A stretch of DNA of 64,000 nucleotides, taken from the NCBI RefSeq assembly GCF_020740795.1, contig NC_067295.1, forward strand, positions 434,001 to 498,000, written 5' to 3'. Shown piece after piece: positions 49,291-58,400 of this stretch (position 1 is the first letter of the stretch; every line of letters starts with the position of its first letter). A program made the translations under genes and the position numbers. The notes under the pieces were generated by a model that worked only from the letters and a program-made list of their open reading frames with translations, was not told the origin of the DNA and did no database searches. This DNA is from Apus apus (lineage: Eukaryota > Chordata > Aves > Apodiformes > Apodidae).

Positions 49291-52200
49291 CCAGGTGGGT
49301 CGGGTCTCTGGATCAAGGAGGGTTTGGCTCTCTGGCCCGAGGAGGGGCTTCACTTTTTTCACTCCCACCTGTGAGCTGTGCTAGCTCCCTGCTTGGGCTC
49401 CCATGGAAATGCACCAGAAACTCATTTCAGGGAAGTTAATTTTAGTGCAAAGCTGCTACAGAAGCTTCTGCTGTTTTGCCTTTCACAACCTCTCGTGTCT
49501 GGCACGGCTGCTCCATCCCCCCCCGGGCTGCCCAACAGCCGGGTCCCTACAGAGCATCCCCAGGGAGAGACTGTGTGCAGGTGTCCTCTGCCCACTGCAA
49601 CCCCAGCTGAGGGCCCTGGAGGTGATCAGACAGGACGTGTAAATTGGCCTGGGGAGTATGGGAAATGCTGCTGCTGGGATTCCTGTGTGAGCTGTCTGTG
49701 GATAGGGTATGGAGCTTGAATGAGGCTCCAGTAGGTGCCCTGTGCTGTGTCTGGGGGTATTGGGGTCCCCCAGCACCAGAGTCATGGGGCTGCTTGCCCG
49801 GTGGGGTGAGGAGAGAATGGCTCACAGAAGCCCCCAGCTCCCAGGAGGTGGTGCAGGTGGGCTGATTCTGGTGTTACAGCAACAGCTTTAGCCAGCCTGT
49901 GACTTCCAGAGTGGGGTCTGACACAACCAGCACATGAGAGGGTCTGCCCATGCAGTGAGGAAGAAGAGGGCAGGCCTTCCTCCAGCCAGCCATGGAGCCA
50001 GAGGACACAGCAGTGTTGGGGGTGAGTGTGAGTTACCTGATTCCTTCCCATATGTGTGAATGGGGCAGCATGCTGCTTATTTTCTGCCTTCAGGCTTTTG
50101 TGAGGCAAGAAAGGGGTTATAAAGCTGTAGAAAAGCTGGGGTGAACATGAGGTGACACTGAAAACAGGCTTTAAAAAAAATTACCAGCTTGTGTTTGAGT
50201 ACAGATTCCTCATTTGCAGTTAAATATAATTGTGAAGGTCTGTGAGCCAAAGAGATATTTCTAGTTATTGGAGAATGAGTTCCTGCCCCTGTGATCCCCA
50301 AGGAATGATAATGAGATTTAACCTGAGCAGTCACGGTGGAGAGCCTGGGAGAGCTTCAGGCGTGCTGTATAATGATGAGGAGCAGGGAATGGTTACAGGG
50401 TCCCTGTCTGCTGCGGGGATCTGCTGCTGCAGATGAACTCTGCCGACTGCATCGTTCTCTGCGCCGTGCTGTTCACACGCCGGCTCCGCCAGACACTGAC
50501 AGACCCAGCACGGCGGCCCAGAGCCCCCGACCCAGGGAGGTGCCTCTGGCTCCTGCAAGGGTAAGAAGGATGCTCGTGGTGGAGCATCTCCACTTCTCTC
50601 TGCCTGCTTGGCTGTGGCTGGGGACGAGGGTCAGCCCGACCCAGCATCCTCATCTCCCGGCTGCAGTGCTGGGGTCGGCGCTGGCCAGACCAGGTCCTGG
50701 CGGGAGCAGCCGGAGCCTCAGGCGCAGTGGGCGGCGGAGCTGTGGACCTGGTGCCCACTATCAGGGGTGGGAGCTCGAGGACACACCCCTGCCCACCTCC
50801 AGTTGTGGTCTTTGCAGCGTCAGTGACAGATACGTAAGGATTAAATTGCAGTAATCTCTGTAATCTACTCAGCAAGATTAAAACCTCCCCCCACCCCCAG
50901 CCTTTATCCCTTTCATTCCAGGACTCCACTAGCAGTGATTACAGCCGGGGAAGCCATTTAGCTTTTAAGCACTCCTCCATCCTGCTTAAAAATGCATTTC
51001 AGAATCAAATGAGTTTGTACAGCATGGTCAGGGCTGGCTGCTCTGGCTGGGCGAGAGGTTCAGAGTTAGGACCAAAGTAGCTTGAGTCAGAATCAAGATT
51101 AAATTTGTTTCTGGTCTTATTCAGAATATAGTGCATTTACAACTGATTGATTAGGTTTATGGGGTTTTCAGACTCAAGTCAAGGCAGCTCAGAAAGTCTC
51201 AGCTTCCATCCTGCTGTCTGACAGACACTTTTGGACCTGCTGCCCTCAGGAGACCCCACACCTCAGAGCTGGGAGACCTGGCAGCTGGTGCAGTTTGGTG
51301 CTGAGGGGCTGTGGGAGCTGGGATCAGCCTTCAGAAGCAGCTTGGGGGTCAGGCAGCTGGTGTGCCATTAGCTGATGGGACTGACTATCACCTCCATCTT
51401 CCATGTCACCAAGCCTCCAGCTCTCACCAGCACTGGGATGGAGCAAGGGAGAACCACCTGAGTGCCCGTGGCCACTGCAGTGATGCCAGAGCCTTTGGCA
51501 TTAGCTGAAGCAGGAGAGAGGATGCAGTCCTAGAGTGCTCCCTGCCCTTAGGAATGACTGGGTCCCATTGGTATGCACCTCATCTCAGCACCTTCAGTGG
51601 TCCTGGGGGCCATGCAGCAGGTCTCTGAGCACTACCGCCCTGACTGTGCCCTCCTGGCCCCTTGCTGTTGCCCATAGATCTGCCTTGGCTGCGTCCCTCG
51701 CTCCTCTGCTTCCTGGCTGCAGAACACTGAAGTGTCTTTTTTCCATCTCCAAGTTTCCTGCCAGGAAAGGGAGAACTGGGAGACACTCATGAGCAGTAGA
51801 CCTTGTGGTGGAGGTTTTGTGCAGGTGTTCAAGGGCATTGCCAAGGTGTGAGGCTGGAGCAGCTCAGCCCCCAGGGCACTGGAGATCCCCGTCCAGGTAC
51901 ATGGTGGCTCAGCCATCAACTCCCAGCACAGAGAAACGTGGCAGTTTGTCAGACCCAAATCAAAAGGTTGTTAATGATATACATATTAGACACAAAGCTG
52001 GATTAACAGTGACATTTTGGCCCTGGGGGCTTTTTTTGGCTCTGAAAATAAATTCTAAGCTTGATCTCTTCTACCTACAACCTGAAGACATCACCCTTGA
52101 TGTCTTTAATCTTATTTACTGTTTTCAGTACACATTTTATTGGTTCCCTTTTTTCCTGTAGGTTTCATATGCTCCTGGCAGAGACTTTCTTCGTGTATTT

Positions 52201-54059
52201 CTGTAATAATCTCCAGATTCCTACATTTCTGCAGCCTTCAGGGTCAATGCTGGGCAAGGCAGTGGGGCCTGGAGCTGCTTTGGTAAATTGCATCCTGGCA
52301 GAGAGATCAGAGAGCTTGGGAGTGATGGAGGAAGGATGGGAAAGATCAGTTTGGGGAAAGAGCCAGGAACCCAGGAGAGGGAGGCACTGGTGAGAGCCTG
52401 AAAAGGGACTAATGGAGGTGGAGAAAAGAAGACCAAGGAGAGGAAGGTGTGAGGCTGGCAGCAAAATGCAGTGCCAGCTCAGTTTAGGGATGGCTGAAGG
52501 AGAGCAGGACCCTCTCCAGAGCTCTCAGCAATGGTTCCTCCGGTCCCTGCACTGTGAGGTGCTGGCTGGTGACCCGTGAACCTGCAGTGATTCATCCTGG
52601 GATGCTGGGGCAGCTCTGGCAGCAGCACGGTGCCTGGCTCCCCCTGTGAGGGGGGGATCCTGCTTAGGGCTGGCTGCTGTTAGCACAGGGCTGGGAGCAT
52701 GCCCAGAGCACCAGAAAGCTGCTGTTGATGTTGAGTGGGAAGTAAACAGCAAATATGTCCTGGGAAAGACATGTCCTGCATAGTTACAGACTGAAAGCAG
52801 AATTGTCAGCTTTACAAAACATTCCTCCCTTACAGGCAGAGAGCCCTGGAGGTGTCTGGGCATCCACAGCAGCTTTGTTTGCCCAGACACCCCTGTAGTG
52901 TTCACACTGAAGCAATGTGTCTGCTGCTGAGGCTGCATCACTACATGGAGGCAATAAAATGGTTAAAAATGGCAAGAGCAGCTTTTCCACAGATTTACTT
53001 GGGCAGCTTTTCACGGAGCAGAACCAAGTGATGAAAATGTCCTGCTGCTGGAAGGGGAGCCCTCTACTGCCCCAGATCCCATGTTCCTGCCCTGCCATTC
53101 CTGCCTGGGCTGTGCCCTGGCTGAGGGGGTGAAGCCATATGGGGTCTGTCAGTGCCATCTCCCTCAGTGCTGCTCTGGCTCAGGTAGGGACATATGTCCT
53201 GCTGGCAGTACCAGACATGGATGAGTTCAGAGAAGCCAGGAACAGCTCATTGCCCACTGGCTCCTCTAGCTGACACGGGATGTGTGGCTCTGCTTCCCTG
53301 TCCCCTCTGCTCCCCTAGGCAGGAGCTGCTGTCACACAGGGCAGCACACATGGTACCAAATATTCCAAATGCAAAACCCCCATGGGTTACTGGGACATGT
53401 CAGGATAGTGAGGTTGGCCCCATGAGGACTCAGCCCATGTCCAATGCTGGAGCTCTCCTGAGTTTCTTTTTCTTAAGAAACTTTTTTTAAGCTCCCAGGG
53501 AGGTCAAACCTCACTGTTCCCATATCACTACAGGTGGAAGAGGCTGAAGAGCACTGCTTTTCAGCTGTCTTCTCCATCTTTCTTGCTTGACATCTGCACC
53601 AAGTTCCTGGGTGTTGTACAAGAGGAAACCACATTCCCACCCTGGCTGGACTGGCTGCCAGGGAGCTCACGGCACTCGTGTGTGTTAGGCTGGCACTCTT
53701 TGCCTGTCTCTATTATCATCCTTCTTCCCAAGTAACAAGATAATTTTTTTTTTCTGCAGCTGAGCAAGCTTTCTGTGCTGAGAAAACAGGGATGATGGCT
53801 GTTAATGTTTAAGCAGAGCTGCATGAACCCTTTGGATTTAGCAGCCAAGCAGAAGCCCGAGGTGGTGGGGCTTGAGGGAAGGGGAAGACGTGCCAAGCAG
53901 AGGGAGTCAGAGGGGTGGGGATGGAACAACCTGCCCCCATAGTCTGCAACAGCCTTGCGGTTTTCCCGGGTCAGCCTGCTTGTAGGGCACCACAAACCAC
54001 ACGGGTGAGGCTGAGCGTCCCCAGCTTGGCAGAAAAATTTTATTGCATCTTCAAGCCTT
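49291..54059. other. Intergenic upstream of HS3ST2, no gene seen
   Basis: Mixed DNA with AT-rich patches near 50160-50330, 50830-51180 and 51960-52160. Open frames up to 178 codons show no recognisable features. A T-run lies at 53744-53753. CR1 tails, tRNA-like and other repeat signatures were not found here. Confidence 0.5.
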
Positions 54060-54690
54060 TCCTTATTTACCGGCGGTCCCACCGCGGCCCATGGCTGCTC
54101 CTCCCGCCCTCTCCGAGGACAGATTGCTGCCGTGCAGGGAGCAACCCACCTGCTGCCGCCCCTTCCCTCGGCGGGAGCCGGACGCGGAGCAGAGCCGGCC
54201 CCGGCCCTCGGGAAGGAGGGTCGATCCCTGGGCTCGTTGCCTCGCTGCCAACAGCTCTCAGCGCGCCCCAGCCATGGCCAGCGGCCGCCCGGGGCCGGTT
54301 CGCGTTCCCGGCCCGGGGCCGTGCGGCGGCGGGAGGCACCGCTCCCGGCTCGCCTGCGCGGCAGACGCCGCTACCGCCGGCCCCGCACCGTGCTCCGGGT
54401 CGTTGAGGACTCGCTGCGGGTTCGAACCGTCCGCAAGGTCGGGCGGGACAGCGGGAGCTTCCAGCCCTGCCCTCCAGCCCCGGGGGACCGGCCGGGGCGG
54501 GGCGGGATGCCCGGGCGGCGCTGGGCAGGGCCGGTGTGAGCCGGGCTCAGCGGGGGAGCGGGAACGGTCCGGGTCCCGTGGCAGCCCCATCCCGGCGGGA
54601 GGGCTCGGCTGGGCTCGGTGTGGCAGGTACCGGCGGCCCGGCCCGGGGGAGGCTGCGGCCGCCGAGCGATCCGGGGGCTCCGGGAGGAGC

Positions 54691-54698
54691 TGACGTCA
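54691..54698 (+). promoter_or_regulatory. Perfect cAMP-response element (TGACGTCA)
   Basis: This is the full palindromic 8-mer bound by CREB/ATF family proteins. It lies nine bases upstream of the TATA-like box and about 310 bases upstream of the HS3ST2 start codon. Full-site CREs close to a TATA box are the arrangement with the strongest cAMP responsiveness. From memory, rat pineal HS3ST2 is reported to be under beta-adrenergic (cAMP) control, which would fit, but use of this site here is inference. Confidence 0.7.
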
Positions 54699-54707
54699 GG
54701 CGGCCCC

Positions 54708-54714
54708 TTAAATA
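54708..54714 (+). promoter_or_regulatory. TATA-like box (TTAAATA) of HS3ST2
   Basis: TTAAATA follows CGGCCCC and precedes a GC-rich stretch. It is the only TATA-like sequence in the island upstream of the start codon. Initiation would be expected near 54738-54745, giving a 5' UTR of roughly 265 bases. It departs from the TATAAA consensus at the first bases, so initiation may be dispersed. Confidence 0.5.
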
Positions 54715-54810
54715 GCAGCGCAGCCGCCTCTGCCCAGGCACTTCCCGTGGAGGCGAGGGCTGGAGCTGCCGTCGTCCCAACACCCAGCCCCGAGCCCAGC
54801 CCCGCCGGGG

Positions 54811-54894
54811 ATGGCAGCCGCGGCGGCGGGGCCGCGGGCGCGCAGGGGCGGTGGGCGCAGCCCCCCGGGGCGGCCCAGCCGCGCCGCCGCGTAG
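54811..54894 (+). other. Upstream ORF 1 in HS3ST2 5' UTR
   Basis: ATG at 54811 (G at -3 and at +4) opens a 27-codon Ala/Arg/Gly/Pro-rich frame closed by TAG at 54892. It ends about 110 bases before the main start codon, so reinitiation is possible. The peptide resembles no known product. It is reported because upstream ORFs often reduce translation of the main frame. Confidence 0.5.
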
Positions 54895-54903
54895 CCGTGG
54901 GAC

Positions 54904-55017
54904 ATGCTGGAGCGGCCGCGCAGGGTGCGGGGCGCCGCGGGGCCCCGGGGGCAGCGGCGGGCCGGGCCGGGCCGCGCCATGCCCGGCGACTCGGCCCCAT
55001 GGAGCCATGGCGCATAG
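54904..55017 (+). other. Upstream ORF 2, overlapping the HS3ST2 start codon
   Basis: ATG at 54904 (with a second in-frame ATG at 54979) opens a 37-codon frame that terminates at TAG 55015-55017. It overlaps the main ATG at 55007 in a different frame. Ribosomes that use it cannot easily reinitiate at 55007, so it would be expected to dampen translation if the transcript starts near 54740. Confidence 0.5.
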
Positions 55018-55477
55018 GGCGCCGAGCGGGCGGGCCCCGGCTGCGGCTCCGGCTCCGTCCCGGCGGCTGGCGCGGAGGGTCCTCGTGCTCTTCACGCTGT
55101 CTCTCTCCTGCTCCTACCTCTGCTACAGCCTCCTCTGCTGCTGCGGCGGCCCCGCCGCGCCCCGCGCCCGCTGCCCGCCCGCCCGCGCCGCCGCCAAGAA
55201 ACTTCTGCAGAAGTCGCGGCCGTGCGGGCGGCCGCCCCCCCGCCGAGCCCCCGGGCAGCGCCGCGCCCGCCCGCCGCCCGCGGGACCCCCCGGGCAGCCC
55301 CCCGGCGCCGGCCCGTCCGGGCTCCAAGCGCTTGCCGCAGGCGATCGTGGTGGGCGTTAAGAAGGGGGGGACCCGCGCCGTGCTGGAGTTCATCCGGGTG
55401 CACCCCGACGTGCGCGCCCTGGGCACCGAGCCCCACTTCTTCGACAGGAACTACGACCGCGGCCTGGAATGGTACAG
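55007..55477 (+). CDS. HS3ST2: Heparan sulfate glucosamine 3-O-sulfotransferase 2, exon 1 (partial, frameshifted)
   Basis: HS3ST2 transfers sulfate from PAPS to the 3-OH of glucosamine in heparan sulfate, acting in the Golgi as a type II membrane protein. The start at 55007 has a strong context (G at -3, G at +4). Residues 1-24 are a basic cytosolic tail, and about 25-43 are the membrane anchor ([15 protein letters not shown]), followed by [12 protein letters not shown] at 65-73 starts the stem. These match mammalian HS3ST2 rather than HS3ST4 or HS3ST3. The catalytic domain begins at 55320 with GSKRLPQ, then the PAPS-binding loop VGVKKGGTR and EPHFFD with the catalytic Glu. That part is in a different frame: one base too many lies between 55226 and 55319, most simply in the C7 run at 55235-55241. 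Exon 1 ends after AG of the Arg codon in WYR, giving a phase 2 intron. Human HS3ST2 has 367 residues, so over half is encoded in exon 2, outside this window. I favour a sequence or assembly error over a pseudogene. Confidence 0.95.
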
Positions 55478-55483
55478 GTGAGG
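55478..55483 (+). other. HS3ST2 exon 1 splice donor (CAG|GTGAGG)
   Basis: The sequence TACAG|GTGAGG is a close match to the vertebrate donor consensus. It falls exactly where mammalian HS3ST2 exon 1 ends, within the Arg codon after TrpTyr. The next in-frame stop (TGA, 55479-55481) lies immediately inside the intron, consistent with this being the exon end. Confidence 0.92.
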
Positions 55484-58400
55484 ATGGCGCAGCAGCGGGA
55501 CAGGGCACCCCCCCCTCCCCAACCGGGTACCACCCCCCCTCCCGGACACCCCGTACCGGCGCACTTCCCTGGGCACCTCCCGCCCCTCCAGGCTGTCGGA
55601 AGCGCGGTCGCCCCCGCTCGTTTTTCCCCGACCTCCTGCCCCCTCTCCCCTCCGCTCCCGTTGCACTTGGTGATGGACTCGGGTCCGGGGGTGCCTCCTG
55701 GGCCCCGGCGAATCGCTGGGGCGGGCGGGCTGCCTCGGGCGGCTGGTGGAGCCTGTCGCCCAGCCGTACTCGGGGCGTTTTCCCTCCTTCTCCCGCGGGG
55801 CCGGGCGGGCTCCGAGCAGGGCAGCCGTGTCCCAGCCCTGCGCGGCCGCTTCCCGCCCGGCCCGGGGACGTGGCTGTCGGAGTCCGGGCCCTGCCCGGAG
55901 CGGGCTTTGCAGCCGGGACCGGAGCAGCTTTTCTAGCCCGTCTGCGGAAACGCCTGGGTGGAGGGACCTCCAAAACACAAACGATTAGCCCACACGGCGG
56001 CACAGCTGCCTCCCCACAGCCCCGCACGCTGGGGCTCCGCACCCATCCTGCCATTGGGCTTTATCTCTGGCTCTGGAGAGGGGCAATCCGTGCCCGCCAC
56101 GCTCTTGTCTCTGTGAACTCTGATATTGTGGGTCTCTCAGAGGTCTCACATTTGTAGAGAATAGCGAGTGTGTCTGTAGCACGAGATGGTCAGATCTTAA
56201 TTTCATAAAGGTTTTTGTGAAGAGCTCAGGGCTGCACGGAGAGGCAGTGAGCAGTGTGTGAGCAGTGTGTGAGCAGGTCCCAGCGGCCGTGGGCTCATTC
56301 CCTGCCTGTGGCCCTGTGCTTGGTGCTGCAGGCAGTTCACCCCCTGCTCCCCGCCGTGTCCGACCTGGTGTACCGGTGCGTTTGCTGTGCCATTGTGGAG
56401 CGCTGAAGGAGCTCTGGGATGCCCTCGGGGAGGGCCGCAGTGCTTCTGCAGGGCACCAGCCTCGGGACGCAGAGCAGGGCTCGGTCTGACCCCGGCTGAC
56501 CGAGCTTGCAGCAGGCGAGCGGACGCCTGCTACTGTCAGTGTGTCAGAGCATCGTGGGATGCAGCTGGGGGACACACACACCCAGCTTGCTTGCCCTTCC
56601 ATCTCAGCAGTGGTTTCCCGGTGGAGATGTCTCCTGTTCTGGAGCAGAGAGGTGCTTGTCGGCTGCCAAACAGGCAGGGAGGGACAGTACACGGTGCTCA
56701 CTCCCAGCTCTGCTGCGTTCCCGGTTTGTCTTCTTACTGGGCAGGCGTGAGCCTTCCCAGTGGTGTGAGAGTGCTGGTTTCTGACCACGAGCTGCTCTAA
56801 GCAGCAGCTGCCTGCCGGGCCCTGGGCTGCTTCTCCAGCCCTTTTTGCTGGGGTCCCTGACCAGGGAGGCAGCTCAGGCCCTGCTTGGGGAGGACTGTCT
56901 GCAGATGTAGCGGGGTCTGCTGCCCTGTTAGACTTGGGTCGCAGCGGACCCTGCAGCTGGGTATGTTCATCTCCTTTGGCAGTAGTGGGAGAACCAGGGC
57001 AGGTATGGGTGGAGCTCACTGGAGTGGTTTTCACTTTCCTCTGGAGACTACCTGCAACAGTGTCTTTTGCCTGCCAGACAGGTCTGTGTCATTCACCCTC
57101 CCTCCCCCTGACATCAGACACTGTCACCCTTCCTGCCTCCCCTGCGTGTAAGGACAGGAGCAGTGGCCATTTGTCTAAAGGGCAGCCCAAATGGCAGGAT
57201 GGGTGATGGAGCAGGATGCGGGTCCTGGTTGAGCCCCTTGCTCATGGACCTGATAGCACCCAGCGTGGTGCTAGTCCAGGTGGTGGCAGCTGTGTCCCTC
57301 TGCCACACATGCACCCGGGGCTGCGGCAGAGAGCGCCGAGCGGGAGACCTCCCATTGGAGCTGTGGTTCAGCTGGGATCCTCCCTGTGAAGGGACTTGTC
57401 TGTGACCAGGAGGGACACAGCCTGTGACAGCAAGTGGCAGTGGGCAGCTGCTGAGCGAGGCGGGGGCAGCGGTGGGAGCACGGCTGGGTGGGCAGCATGC
57501 AGCCCAGGGCCTGGCTTTGTGTCTGGATCGATGGAGAGATCACACCAGAGAAGCAGAGCCTCCAAATTAGTTCAGGTGAAACAATTAAATGACACTTCCC
57601 TGGTTTTATTAGGTTTTTTTTAACCTCACAAATGTGCCAAAACTGAAGTACAGAGGCTGCTAATGTATAAAACGTGGAATTGATTTTCCTCCTTGCAAGT
57701 GGAGCAATTAAGTGTGGAGCAGGTCTAACCCACAGCGAGATGAGCTTCTGTCCCTCTGCCAAGAGGCTGGGAGCAGGAGAGCAGAGTCCTGCTGGTGGCC
57801 ATGTCCAGGAAGGGCAGAGCTGATGCCAGGGACAGCCAGCTGTGAGAGGCTGTCCTGCAGGAGCCCATGGTGGGAGGCTGCTCCAGAGCCATCCCCAGCT
57901 GCCAGCCAGGGAGAGGCGATGCAGCTATGCTCAGAGAGCACTGTGGGGCTGTGGTTGTCTGCAGGTAGCACAGACCCCTTGGAAAGGCAAAGGGTTCCTT
58001 GTTGTGAACAGAGCCTCCTCCAGCAGGAGCCCTTGGCTGCTGTGCCAGCTGAGCACTCAGTCCAACTCTAGCCTTCCCATTTTGTGCCCCAGTGGGGAGC
58101 TGAGCAGAGGGACCAAGTAGGTCTTTGAAGCAGTTGAGAGCTGTGTGAGAGATGAGATCCTCTGATGCTCCTAAAACATCAGTTCCTGTTTTTCCACATT
58201 TTCTTCTGCCCCAAAGTTGGTATGACACAGAGGTGGCAGAACCAGCAGGAGGGGACATCTCCTGGTCTGCCTGTCTGTGCTGGCTCCAAATGTTGGGGTT
58301 GCTCCCAGCTGCTATTCACGTGGAGCCTCCTGTCCTGGCTCCTGCCATCACCAGGCAAAGCTGGACCCTCTGCTTTCCCTGTGCCGGACACTCGCCCGAG

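Larger units (their letters stand above)
54060..55930 (+). promoter_or_regulatory. HS3ST2 CpG island (promoter, 5' UTR, exon 1, start of intron 1)
   Basis: This is the largest CpG island in the window and spans the HS3ST2 first exon. Because of its composition, nearly every frame is open for long distances on both strands. That produces long false ORFs (351 and 320 codons on the minus strand, 311 on the plus strand). The core promoter lies at about 54690-54740 within it. CpG-island promoters with a single large first exon are usual for this gene family. Confidence 0.9.

Noticed and set aside
54371..55426. 351-codon minus-strand open frame across HS3ST2 exon 1, the longest in the window
   Set aside because: It is antisense to a well-supported exon inside a CpG island where few stop codons occur by chance. 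It is Gly/Arg/Pro/Ala-rich and contains no recognisable domain.
55007..55477. Assignment of the sulfotransferase exon to HS3ST4 or HS3ST3A1/B1 instead of HS3ST2
   Set aside because: The anchor sequence, the CCC following it, KLLQKSRPC and the [20 protein letters not shown] form match what I know of HS3ST2. HS3ST4 has a longer stem and a different anchor and domain start, and HS3ST3 has [15 protein letters not shown].
55092..56157. 320-codon minus and 311-codon plus open frames at the exon 1/intron 1 junction
   Set aside because: Both run straight through the HS3ST2 splice donor and out-of-frame exon sequence. Their length is explained by CpG-island composition.
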